Under the pieces are notes generated by a model. The model saw nothing but the letters and a program-made list of their open reading frames with translations. It was not told the DNA's origin and did not search any database. A stretch of DNA of 64,000 nucleotides from UMGS1322 sp045541035 (GTDB lineage Bacteria > Bacillota > Clostridia > Christensenellales > QALW01). Of this stretch, positions 57,114-64,000 are shown piece by piece. The translations under genes were made by a program, and so were the position numbers. Each line of letters opens with the position of its first letter. Positions within the stretch are counted from its first letter, which is position 1. Location of the stretch: contig JAZQII010000038.1 of assembly GCA_045541035.1 (NCBI GenBank), positions 67,371-131,370 on the forward strand. The letters are read 5' to 3'.

Positions 57114-57764
57114 ATGCTTGAAACTGAAAGATTGATTCTTCGTCCGTGGCGAGAAGGAGATGCAGAAGATTTATATACATATGCAAGTGATCCGGATATT
57201 GGTCCGCCTGCAGGATGGCCGCCGCATACAAGTGTTGAAAACAGCCTTGAAATTATAAAAAATGTTTTATCTAAACCTGAAACTTATGCGGTTTGCTTAA
57301 AAGAAAACAATAAGCCTATTGGAAGTATAGGTTTTCATCGCAACGATCTTGCGCAAAATGACGATGAATATGAACTCGGATATTGGATAGGCAAACCCTA
57401 TTGGGGACAAGGTCTTATTCCCGAAGCAGCGCGCGAAATGCTTCGTTATGGCTTTGAAACACTTAAATTAAACAAAATATGGTGCGGTTATTATGATGGA
57501 AATGAAAAATCCCGCAGAGTTCAGGAAAAACTTGGATTTATCTACCAAAATAGAACAGAAGGAATTGAAGTTAAGCAACTTAATGAAGTTCGGGTAGGCC
57601 ATTCTAATCTCATGACAAAAGAACGTTGGCAGGCTGTTCAATTGTTTCTCAAACAGAAACAGACACTTGATACATTTTTAAAAACAAAAGCAATTACGAA
57701 AACCCAATACGATAAAAGTTTTGGTGATTTACAAAAATTAATGAATATGTATGGGGTAAAGTAA
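57114..57764 (+). CDS. GNAT-family N-acetyltransferase (RimJ/RimL type) with SHOCT-like tail
   Basis: Acetyl-CoA-dependent acyltransferase, 216 residues. The N-terminal domain (about 1-165) has LETERLILRPWREGDAEDLY, YELGYWIGKPYWGQGLIPEAA with the Q/R-G-x-G/A CoA loop, and a late EKLGFIYQNR. A separate helical tail (about 175-216: LDTFLKTKAITKTQYDKSFGDL) resembles the SHOCT-type C-terminal module found on many unrelated Clostridial proteins. The ATG at 57114 has TTTGGAG upstream; a TTG 15 bases earlier is inside that site. Substrate unknown; ribosomal protein, aminoglycoside and small amine are all possible. Confidence 0.86.
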   Translation: MLETERLILRPWREGDAEDLYTYASDPDIGPPAGWPPHTSVENSLEIIKNVLSKPETYAVCLKENNKPIGSIGFHRNDLAQNDDEYELGYWIGKPYWGQGLIPEAAREMLRYGFETLKLNKIWCGYYDGNEKSRRVQEKLGFIYQNRTEGIEVKQLNEVRVGHSNLMTKERWQAVQLFLKQKQTLDTFLKTKAITKTQYDKSFGDLQKLMNMYGVK

Positions 57765-57785
57765 CTGTTATTTTGAGGTATTATT

Positions 57786-58325
57786 ATGGCAAAAATTATT
57801 AAAAGTTTAACGATTATCAGTTTCTGCCTTTTTGTAATTTCAATAATTTTGTTTGCTGCTTTGAATAATGGAATTGTTTTATCCTTTGCAATAACTTTCG
57901 GTACTTTTTTCTATCATTTTTCTATGAGGATTTTTGTTGGAACAATTGTAAATAAAATCATGAAAAATAAAGCAGATTATAATAAAAAATGGTTTAAAGT
58001 CGGAGATTTTGAAGTAAAAATTTATGAATTTTTAAACGTAAAACAATGGAAGGTAAAATCATTAAGTTACGAACCTGATTTGTTTGACAAAAGCAAACAT
58101 ACGTGGGATGAAATTGCTCAAGCGATGTGTCAGGCTGAAATTGTTCACGAAATAATAGTTGTATTAAGTTTTCTGCCGATATTTGCATCACTGCTGTTTG
58201 GAGAATTTTTTGTATTTCTTTTAACTTCTATATTCTCTGCATTGTTTGATTTTTCTTTTGTGATCTTACAAAGATATAATCGACCGAGGATTTTACGGCT
58301 TTTAAATAAAACACATAAAGTTTGA
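57786..58325 (+). CDS. hypothetical membrane protein
   Basis: Unrecognised 179-residue protein with predicted helices at about 8-27, 30-52 and 118-162 and a soluble basic region between (about 60-115: KKWFKVGDFEVKIYEFLNVKQW). TGAGGTATT precedes the ATG. It lies 21 bases after the acetyltransferase gene and is probably on the same transcript. The KQWK...YEPDLFDKSKHTWDEIAQ stretch resembles a family of small Clostridial membrane proteins without known function. Confidence 0.65.
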   Translation: MAKIIKSLTIISFCLFVISIILFAALNNGIVLSFAITFGTFFYHFSMRIFVGTIVNKIMKNKADYNKKWFKVGDFEVKIYEFLNVKQWKVKSLSYEPDLFDKSKHTWDEIAQAMCQAEIVHEIIVVLSFLPIFASLLFGEFFVFLLTSIFSALFDFSFVILQRYNRPRILRLLNKTHKV

Positions 58326-58334
58326 AGCATTTTG

Positions 58335-58363
58335 TTGATTTTTTTATATTGCTATGATAAAAT
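58335..58363 (+). promoter_or_regulatory. promoter of the MATE gene
   Basis: TTGATT (58335-58340), 17 bases, TAAAAT (58358-58363) with the extended TG, the same element as before sufC and the GNAT gene. Confidence 0.72.
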
Positions 58364-58395
58364 AAAATATATAAATTTATTAGAGGCGAATCATA

Positions 58396-59751
58396 TTGGG
58401 TATTTTTAAATCAAGAAAAGGCGACGTTGATATGACGACGGGCAGTATTGTCCGTCATATTCTTGTTTTTGCATTTCCGCTTTTGTTGGGTAATATTTTT
58501 CAACAATTATATAATACTGTAGATACCTGGGTAGTTGGGAACTATGTAAGTGATGAAGCATATTCGGCAGTAGGTTCTGTTGGACCTATTACCAATATGC
58601 TTATTGGTTTTTTTATGGGACTTTCTGCGGGAGCAGGAGTTGTCATTTCACAGTATTACGGTGCAAAAAAATATGATAAAGTTCAGAATGCCGTTCATAC
58701 TGCATTACTGATGACGATTATTCTCGGAGTAATATTTACTTTTTTAGGAATTTTTATGACTCCCTACGTGCTTTCTTTAACAAATACACCTGAAAAAGTT
58801 TTTCCTGAATCACAAAAATATCTTATTATTTATTTTTCCGGAGTTATTGGTCTAATGATATACAATATCGGATCGGGAATTTTACGTGCTGTCGGCGATT
58901 CGAGACATCCTTTTTATTATCTTGTTGTTTCTGCGGTTTTAAATATTATTCTTGACCTTGTTTTTGTGCTTGCCTTTGAGATGGGTGTTGAAGGTGTTGC
59001 TTATGCAACTGTTATTTCGCAAGGAGTTTCTGCAATACTTGTTATTATTCAACTTATGCGCAGTGATAACTGTGTAAAGTTTATACCTTCGCGATTAAAA
59101 ATTGATTTTTCTATTTTGAAAAAAATATTTTCTGTAGGCATTCCGTCAGCAATACAAATGGCGATAACATCATTTTCAAATGTTTTTGTTCAATCGTATA
59201 TCAACCAGTTTGGACAGTCTTTTATGTCAGGTTGGACAACTTATTCAAAAATCGACCAATTTATGTTTCTTCCAATGCAATCACTTTCACTTTCGGCAAC
59301 GACTTTTGTTGGACAAAATCTTGGTATAAATGATATCAAACGTGCAAAAAAAGGCATAAACATAGCATTGTTGTTGGCATTGGGAAGTACTTTTGTACTT
59401 TTGATTCCCATAATGATTTTTGCACCGCAATTGACGGTATTCTTCAATAAAGAAGCACTTGAATATGCTCCGATGCTTTTAAGGTGGATTTCGCCGTTCT
59501 ATTTGCTTTGTTGTGTAAATCAGATATATACGGGCGCATTGCGCGGCGCGGGAAATACAAAAATTCCTATGATTATAATGCTTTCTTCTTTTGTATTTTT
59601 CAGGCAAGTTTACTTGTTTATAATGTCTAACTTTATTTTGAATGAACCTTTGGCTATTGCCATGGGATATCCTGCAGGTTGGCTTGTTGCTGCTATTTTA
59701 TCTGTAATTTATTTTAGAAACGTAAAACTTTCAAAAACAAGGGTAGTATAA
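58396..59751 (+). CDS. MATE-family multidrug/metabolite exporter
   Basis: Sodium- or proton-coupled antiporter, 451 residues and about twelve membrane helices in two MatE halves. The N-terminus has DMTTGSIVRHILVFAFPLLLGNIFQQLYNTVDTWVVG (in parts: FAFPLLLGNIFQQLYNTVD) and VSDEAYSAVGSVGPI, both diagnostic. The start is TTG with GAGGCG upstream; an ATG at 58432 is an alternative and would cost only twelve residues. The substrate is unknown. It is followed after one base by the beta-propeller gene. Confidence 0.9.
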   Translation: MGIFKSRKGDVDMTTGSIVRHILVFAFPLLLGNIFQQLYNTVDTWVVGNYVSDEAYSAVGSVGPITNMLIGFFMGLSAGAGVVISQYYGAKKYDKVQNAVHTALLMTIILGVIFTFLGIFMTPYVLSLTNTPEKVFPESQKYLIIYFSGVIGLMIYNIGSGILRAVGDSRHPFYYLVVSAVLNIILDLVFVLAFEMGVEGVAYATVISQGVSAILVIIQLMRSDNCVKFIPSRLKIDFSILKKIFSVGIPSAIQMAITSFSNVFVQSYINQFGQSFMSGWTTYSKIDQFMFLPMQSLSLSATTFVGQNLGINDIKRAKKGINIALLLALGSTFVLLIPIMIFAPQLTVFFNKEALEYAPMLLRWISPFYLLCCVNQIYTGALRGAGNTKIPMIIMLSSFVFFRQVYLFIMSNFILNEPLAIAMGYPAGWLVAAILSVIYFRNVKLSKTRVV

Positions 59752-59752
59752 T

Positions 59753-61642
59753 ATGGGATATATGGATATTGAAGAATATAACGGTTATTTATACGCTATT
59801 CAGAATTCTTCACAATATATAGGTGGCAGACTTTGTGTACTTGATAAAAATCTTAATCTCGTTTCTTCTTTTGAGAACATCGGGAATTGCAGACAAATAA
59901 AAATTTATGACGGTATTGCGGCAATTTCTGCACGTTCAAACGGACTGTGGATTTTTGACGTTACAAAAGAACAACCGATACTTCTTTCACATTATCAGAC
60001 AATTGAACTTGCAACGGGAATAACAATATGTAAAGATTATGTTTTTGTTTCCTGCAGGCAGTACGGTGTTGAGATCGTTGATATAAAAAATCCTGAAAAG
60101 CCACTTCATAAAGGTATTATAAGGCTTGGAGAAGTTCAGTCTTCGTGGATTGATGGCGACAGATTATATTGCGGTTTATGGGGTGAGATGAAAGTTGTTT
60201 GTTACAACCTCATAAAAGAATCTGTTGAATTTGAGTTTAATTTACATGGCCGTGGCGACGGTGTTTTAGTAAAAGACGGTTTGCTTTATGCCGTTTCAGG
60301 GCAACACGGCAGAAATATAAAAAATTTTTCTGATCAAAATGATCCTGAATACGGAAACGGTAACGGAATAAGCATTTTTGATCTTTCGGAAAATAAAGAA
60401 ATTTTTTATGATTCCTTTGGTAAAGGTTATTCTGTTTCTTATGATATGTGGAAACCTATTTTGTGCGGAGATAAACTTGTTTGTTGCGATTCAATAATGG
60501 GTGTTCACGTTTATGATTCTAAAACTTTTAAAAAACTGCTATCCTATAAAATCCCTGAAATTAACGAAAAAGCAGATGCGGTTACAGGAGCAGTTTCTCT
60601 TAACGGAGCATTATATATTTCATGCGCTATGGGCGGTATATATAAAATTGATTCTTTATTCTTTGATTTAACTTTTAAAAATTCTCATTCAAATAAAATC
60701 AATTCTAATAAAAAACAAATAGAATATGTTGCCCGTGGAACGGGGGATATAAAAATGCTTTATAACGGTGATTTTCCCGTACTTAATATTGCTGATCATA
60801 GAAAATATTTTATCCTTGCCTGCGGAATTGACGGTATTCATGTAATAGATAAAACAAATTTTAAATGTGTTTATAAAGTAAAAACAAATGGTTTTTGCTG
60901 CGATGTAAAAGTTTTTAATGATAATGTTTATGCTGCATGTTCTGGTGATGGTGTTTGTGCATATAAAATAAATGACTCAGGTCTTTCCTTTAAGTTTTCT
61001 TTCAAAAAAAATAAAGATATTCAACAACTTAAATTAAGTAAAAACGGAAAATATCTCGCATGTTGTCTTGAAAGCACAGAAGTAATAATGCTTGAAATTT
61101 TATCTGACGGATTTATTGAACTTTATAGCAGAGTTGCTAAACAAGGCCCTTTATATGGAGAAAATTTCACGTCTTCATATCTTGAAGACGGCACGATGCT
61201 TATGTTCTGGCACCGTGATGGCCTTATATATTCAAATCCTGAATCGGGCGACAGAGAATTTAACGAAATATTTTATAAGAAGAAAAATGGTTTTATGTCA
61301 TTTGGCCCCGAAAACGGTTGCGATACTGACGGTAAAAACATATTTTTTAATCTTGACGGGGGATACGTAATTCTTCCCCAAAAAGAAAACGTAGAAGTTG
61401 ATGAACTTTTATGCTATAAAACAGAAATTCCTATTTGCGGAAAGATTGTCGTTAAAAACAACAAACTAATTGCTATAGAGCGTTCAAAAGGCATAATAAC
61501 CGTTCAAGATATTTCTGATATTTATAATCCTAAACATATTGAAAAAATAACAATTTCCTCATCTTGTTCAAAACCGATGATTATTGATGAACGAATATTC
61601 ATTCCTGCTTGGCATGATGGTTTGTTGGAACTTATTATATAA
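59753..61642 (+). CDS. LVIVD-type beta-propeller protein
   Basis: Soluble, apparently cytoplasmic repeat protein of 629 residues. The family pattern of LVIVD-like blades recurs: GLWIFDVTKEQP, GVEIVDIKNPEKPLH, GISIFDLSENK, GVHVYDSKTF, GIHVIDKTNF, GVCAYKINDSG and ITVQDISDIYNPKHIEKI, each at the end of a four-strand unit of about 40-50 residues; roughly 12-14 blades, so two propellers. No signal peptide and no enzymatic motif. Next to a MATE exporter one base away, so translation is coupled. It may be a binding platform or an unrecognised lactonase/lyase-type propeller. Confidence 0.72.
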   Translation: MGYMDIEEYNGYLYAIQNSSQYIGGRLCVLDKNLNLVSSFENIGNCRQIKIYDGIAAISARSNGLWIFDVTKEQPILLSHYQTIELATGITICKDYVFVSCRQYGVEIVDIKNPEKPLHKGIIRLGEVQSSWIDGDRLYCGLWGEMKVVCYNLIKESVEFEFNLHGRGDGVLVKDGLLYAVSGQHGRNIKNFSDQNDPEYGNGNGISIFDLSENKEIFYDSFGKGYSVSYDMWKPILCGDKLVCCDSIMGVHVYDSKTFKKLLSYKIPEINEKADAVTGAVSLNGALYISCAMGGIYKIDSLFFDLTFKNSHSNKINSNKKQIEYVARGTGDIKMLYNGDFPVLNIADHRKYFILACGIDGIHVIDKTNFKCVYKVKTNGFCCDVKVFNDNVYAACSGDGVCAYKINDSGLSFKFSFKKNKDIQQLKLSKNGKYLACCLESTEVIMLEILSDGFIELYSRVAKQGPLYGENFTSSYLEDGTMLMFWHRDGLIYSNPESGDREFNEIFYKKKNGFMSFGPENGCDTDGKNIFFNLDGGYVILPQKENVEVDELLCYKTEIPICGKIVVKNNKLIAIERSKGIITVQDISDIYNPKHIEKITISSSCSKPMIIDERIFIPAWHDGLLELII

Positions 61643-61650
61643 AAAAGTAA

Positions 61651-61679
61651 TTGACAAAAGCAATTATATTTCATATAAT
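61651..61679 (+). promoter_or_regulatory. consensus promoter of tRNA-Leu
   Basis: Perfect TTGACA (61651-61656), 17 bases, perfect TATAAT (61674-61679). The tRNA starts about 74 bases after the expected start; this leader holds GTTCTT/AAGAAC and ACGGA/TCCGT and CCCGT/ACGGG pairings. Confidence 0.88.
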
Positions 61680-61759
61680 CTAATTGTTCTTTTAAGAACT
61701 TACGGATCAAGCGTAATGCTCCGTCTCGGGATACCCGCCCGTGTAAAAATACGGGATAT

Positions 61760-61846
61760 GCAGGTATGGCGGAATTGGCAGACGCGCACGGTTCAGGTCC
61801 GTGTGAGAGCAATTTCATGCAGGTTCAAGTCCTGTTACCTGCACCA
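61760..61846 (+). tRNA. tRNA-Leu (anticodon CAG), CCA encoded
   Basis: Class II tRNA of 87 bases. Acceptor GCAGGTA pairs with TACCTGC, the anticodon arm is CACGG-TTCAGGT-CCGTG giving CAG, a long variable arm (TGAGAGCAATTTCA) is present, the T arm is CAGG-TTCAAGT-CCTG-like, and CCA is encoded. It reads CUG leucine codons. Confidence 0.96.
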
Positions 61847-61873
61847 GACCCGAGGCTTTTCTCGGGTCTTATA
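61847..61873 (+). terminator. terminator after tRNA-Leu
   Basis: Eight-pair stem GACCCGAG/CTCGGGTC (61847-61854 with 61861-61868) immediately after CCA, followed by TTATATA. Confidence 0.8.
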
Positions 61874-61917
61874 TAATAAAAACTGTGAAGAGAAATAGTA
61901 GGTTTTATTGTTTTTTT

Positions 61918-62112
61918 CAGAGAGAGAACGTTTGGTGCAAGTTCTTAAAACAGTATTCCGAACCCGTCTTGGAGTTGTAAGGCTGAAAAATTTAGGCTTT
62001 ATCGGGTTCTCCCGTAACAGAGATTTGAGTGCGGATTTTTATCCGAATTCAGGTGGTACCGCGGAAATTATTTCGCCCTGAGTTGTTAAAACAACTTAGG
62101 GCATTTTTTTAT
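61918..62112 (+). promoter_or_regulatory. T-box riboswitch (tRNA-Pro) controlling proS
   Basis: Leader that senses uncharged tRNA. Stem I begins with AGAGAGAACG and has GGTGCAAG and AGTA elements; GAA-CCC at 61960-61965 fits a proline CCC specifier; the conserved T-box AGGTGGTACCGCGG is at 62051-62064; an intrinsic terminator (62075-62087 with 62091-62102, then T7) ends it. Uncharged tRNA-Pro should favour the antiterminator and turn on proS. Confidence 0.93.
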
Positions 62113-62123
62113 TGGAGGATTTT

Positions 62124-63833
62124 ATGAAATTAGAAAAACTTGTTGGTGATCGTTTTAAGGACAGACCTTCGGAGTGCAGTGTTGACAGCCATGCTTTAAT
62201 GGTACGCGGCGGTTACGTTAAATACGTTGCAAACGGTATTTTTTCGTCATACATGCCCCTTAAGCGCGTTACACGTAAGATTGAAGAAATTATGCGCCAG
62301 GAAATGGATGCAATTGACGGTCAGGAAGTTCAGTTTCCTGTTGTAATGCCTGCGAACATCTGGGAAGAATCGGGAAGATATAACAGCATCGGTAAAGAAC
62401 TTATGCGCTTTTCCGACCGCAATAACAGTCCTTTGGTTCTTGGTATGACTCATGAAGAAGCAGCCGTTCACCTTGTGCGTGAATATGGTCAGAGTTATGC
62501 AAAATATCCCTTCATGATTTATCAGATTCAGACTAAATTCCGTGATGAAGCACGCCCCAGAGCAGGTCTTATCCGCGTTCGTGAATTTACAATGAAAGAT
62601 GCATATTCTTTCCATACGAGTCAGGAAGATCTTGAACAGTATTATGATAAATGCTATAAGGCTTATGAAAATATCTATGCCCGCGCAGGTGTTCCTGAGG
62701 TTATTGCAGTTAAATCTGATTCAGGTATGATGGGTGGCAGCGTTTCACATGAATTTATGCTTTTAACACCAATCGGAGAAGACTCCATTGCGATTTGTAA
62801 AGAGTGTGATTATAGAGCAAATATGGAAGCTGCTGATAATATTGTTGAAGAATTTGAAAAAATGCCTTCAAAAGATCTTGAACTTGTTCATACACCTCAA
62901 AAAGAAACAATTGAAGAAGTTTGTCAGTTTGTTGGTCTTGATACAAAAGATGCTTGTAAGGCGGTTATTTATCAACGCAATTCTGATGATAAATACGTTG
63001 TGTTGTTTATCCGTGGCGATCTCGAAGCAAACGAAACCAAACTTACTAACTTCCTTGGATTCGATATTCATCCTGCAGTTATAACTGAAGAATCAGATCT
63101 TTGCGCAGGTTATTGCGGTCCTGTTGGCATAACGGAAAATGCAATCGTTTTATATGATGCTTCATTAAAAGGCAGAAATAATCTTGTTTGCGGCGCAAAT
63201 AAAGTTGAATATCATTATACCGGCCTTGATATGGAACGTGACGTTAAAGATGCTGAATATCACGATTTTGCAAAGATTCAGGAAGGCGGAATCTGTCCCA
63301 AGTGCGGCAAAAAAGCCATTACCGTTTCACGAGGTATTGAAGTAGGTAATATATTCCAACTTGGAACTAAATATACAACCACAATGGGCATGACTTACCT
63401 TGATAATGAAGGCAACAGTAAATATCCTATCATGGGTTGCTACGGTATTGGAGTAGGCCGTCTTGCTGCGGCAATATGTGAAGCTCGTCATGACGATTAC
63501 GGTCCCATTTGGCCCATGTCTGTTGCTCCTTGGCAGGTACACCTTTGTGCAATGCGCGCTGACGATCCCGAGGTTAAGGCTTTTGCAGATAATCTTTATG
63601 ATGAACTTCAGAAAAAGGGAATAGAGGTTATTTATGATGACCGTCAAGTTAGCGCAGGTGTTATGTTCTCTGATGCCGATCTTATCGGTGTTCCCGTTCG
63701 CGCCATCGTGAGCCCCAGAAACCTTAAACAAAGCGTTGTTGAGATTACTACAAGAGATAAGAGTATTAAAACAACTGTTTCAACAGAAAGCGTTGTTGAC
63801 GAAATTATTGCTCTTGTAAACAAACTTAAATAA
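62124..63833 (+). CDS. proS: prolyl-tRNA synthetase, bacterial type with editing domain
   Basis: Class II aminoacyl-tRNA synthetase of 569 residues. Motif 1 VKYVANGIFSSYMPL, motif 2 FRDEARPRAGLIRVREFTMKDAY (in parts: RPRAGLIRVREF), motif 3 GCYGIGVGRLAAAI; the YbaK-like cis-editing insert for Ala-tRNA-Pro lies at about 235-390 (DACKAVIYQRNSDD, GDLEANETKL, GYCGPVGI). The C-terminal anticodon domain has VIYDDRQVSAGVMFSDADLIG. The ATG at 62124 has TTGGAGG upstream; a TTG 12 bases earlier is within it. Control by the preceding T-box is certain enough to use as support. Confidence 0.97.
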   Translation: MKLEKLVGDRFKDRPSECSVDSHALMVRGGYVKYVANGIFSSYMPLKRVTRKIEEIMRQEMDAIDGQEVQFPVVMPANIWEESGRYNSIGKELMRFSDRNNSPLVLGMTHEEAAVHLVREYGQSYAKYPFMIYQIQTKFRDEARPRAGLIRVREFTMKDAYSFHTSQEDLEQYYDKCYKAYENIYARAGVPEVIAVKSDSGMMGGSVSHEFMLLTPIGEDSIAICKECDYRANMEAADNIVEEFEKMPSKDLELVHTPQKETIEEVCQFVGLDTKDACKAVIYQRNSDDKYVVLFIRGDLEANETKLTNFLGFDIHPAVITEESDLCAGYCGPVGITENAIVLYDASLKGRNNLVCGANKVEYHYTGLDMERDVKDAEYHDFAKIQEGGICPKCGKKAITVSRGIEVGNIFQLGTKYTTTMGMTYLDNEGNSKYPIMGCYGIGVGRLAAAICEARHDDYGPIWPMSVAPWQVHLCAMRADDPEVKAFADNLYDELQKKGIEVIYDDRQVSAGVMFSDADLIGVPVRAIVSPRNLKQSVVEITTRDKSIKTTVSTESVVDEIIALVNKLK

Positions 63834-63840
63834 ATAAAAG

Positions 63841-63866
63841 ATCCGAACTTTTGTTCGGATTTTTTT
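63841..63866 (+). terminator. proS terminator
   Basis: Eight-pair stem ATCCGAAC/GTTCGGAT (63841-63848 with 63853-63860), TTTT loop, followed by T6. Confidence 0.9.
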
Positions 63867-64000
63867 GATATAAAGAAAAACCACGCGATAGTCGCGTGGT
63901 TCAGTAAAGGTTTACCGGTGAGGATTGAAAAGAAAACTCCGATTGTGTATAATGAAAGTATGACCTGCCAGTCAGAAATCAAAAACACAATCGGAGGATA
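63865..64000 (+). mobile_element. probable left end of an IS200/IS605-type element, cut by window edge
   Basis: Contents: a perfect nine-pair palindrome AACCACGCG/CGCGTGGTT (63879-63901), a promoter TTGAAA-17-TATAAT (63925-63930, 63948-63953), and an inverted repeat CTCCGATTGTGT/ACACAATCGGAG (63937-63948 with 63985-63996) whose 3' arm covers the ribosome site CGGAGG of a gene starting just past the window. A subterminal hairpin plus a sequestered transposase ribosome site is the IS200 left-end plan. The transposase itself is not visible, so the family call is an inference. Confidence 0.5.

Noticed and set aside
63644..63988. Minus-strand frame running from the IS-like end into proS
   Set aside because: Overlaps the conserved C-terminal domain of proS and the transposon inverted repeat; no family motif.

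Overview
The window is AT-rich chromosomal DNA from an endospore-forming, anaerobic Clostridia-type Firmicute, probably an uncultured gut or rumen lineage. The evidence is a complete spoIIIA operon (only the first gene is cut by the window edge), an intact pro-sigma-K gene, an alpha/beta small acid-soluble spore protein, strong AGGAGG ribosome sites, TTGACA-17-TATAAT promoters, a proline T-box and a minimal SufC-SufB iron-sulfur pair. No name beyond that class can be supported from the sequence alone.

Layout. 1-3.9 kb: spoIIIAA-AH, tightly overlapping. 4.0-4.3 kb, minus strand: tRNA-Arg(ACG) followed by rpmB. 4.4-6.9 kb: an OmpR-type two-component system and a 51-residue spore SASP. 6.9-10.2 kb: a cysteine-rich SH3 protein, a membrane-anchored CapA-type protein and an unrecognised glycosidase-like protein. 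10.3-12.9 kb: sufC-sufB and a VanH/LdhA-like D-lactate dehydrogenase. 13-20 kb: one aromatic amino acid operon (aroF-tyrA-aroB-aroA-pheA-aroE::aroK) ending in an ECF transporter S component. 20.1-21.5 kb: gdhA. 21.6-22.8 kb: an SH3 lipoprotein on the minus strand.

22.9-35.8 kb is the accessory heart of the window. A Gfo/Idh/MocA oxidoreductase and a sugar isomerase-like TIM barrel are divergent from an AraC regulator. Next come two tandem paralogues of an unrecognised probable alpha/alpha-toroid protein, a D-2-hydroxyacid dehydrogenase and a second AraC regulator, all on the minus strand. Divergent from these lie an Old Yellow Enzyme-type Fe-S flavoprotein, a heparinase II/III-type lyase, an SDR and a fumarate-reductase-like flavoprotein. 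The second AraC and its divergent operon share an intergenic region with repeated operator-like sites. I read this as a regulated intracellular pathway that cleaves a glycoside or uronate-containing oligosaccharide and processes the product by several redox steps. It is my best candidate for an undescribed system.

35.8-42.8 kb: a radical SAM gene with a predicted leaderless start, topB, sigK, a GH78 rhamnosidase-like enzyme and a YugP-type membrane zinc protease. 42.8-46.7 kb: a third AraC regulator divergent from manA and a clan GH-A glycosidase, with paired operator-like repeats beside the -35 box. 46.8-52.1 kb: prfC and the glycolytic set pgk-tpiA-gpmI. 52.2-55.6 kb: degV, an M20 peptidase, a DUF4282-like gene and rplM-rpsI. 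55.6-57.0 kb: two unrecognised minus-strand genes and an AT-rich repeat-bearing gap, framed by two identical 37-bp terminators. 57-61.6 kb: a GNAT acetyltransferase, a membrane protein, a MATE exporter and a beta-propeller. 61.6-63.9 kb: tRNA-Leu(CAG) and T-box-controlled proS. The last 130 bases look like the left end of an IS200/IS605-type element whose transposase lies beyond the window.

No CRISPR array, rRNA gene, prophage or replication origin was seen. All family calls are by eye from motifs and lengths; no database search was run.
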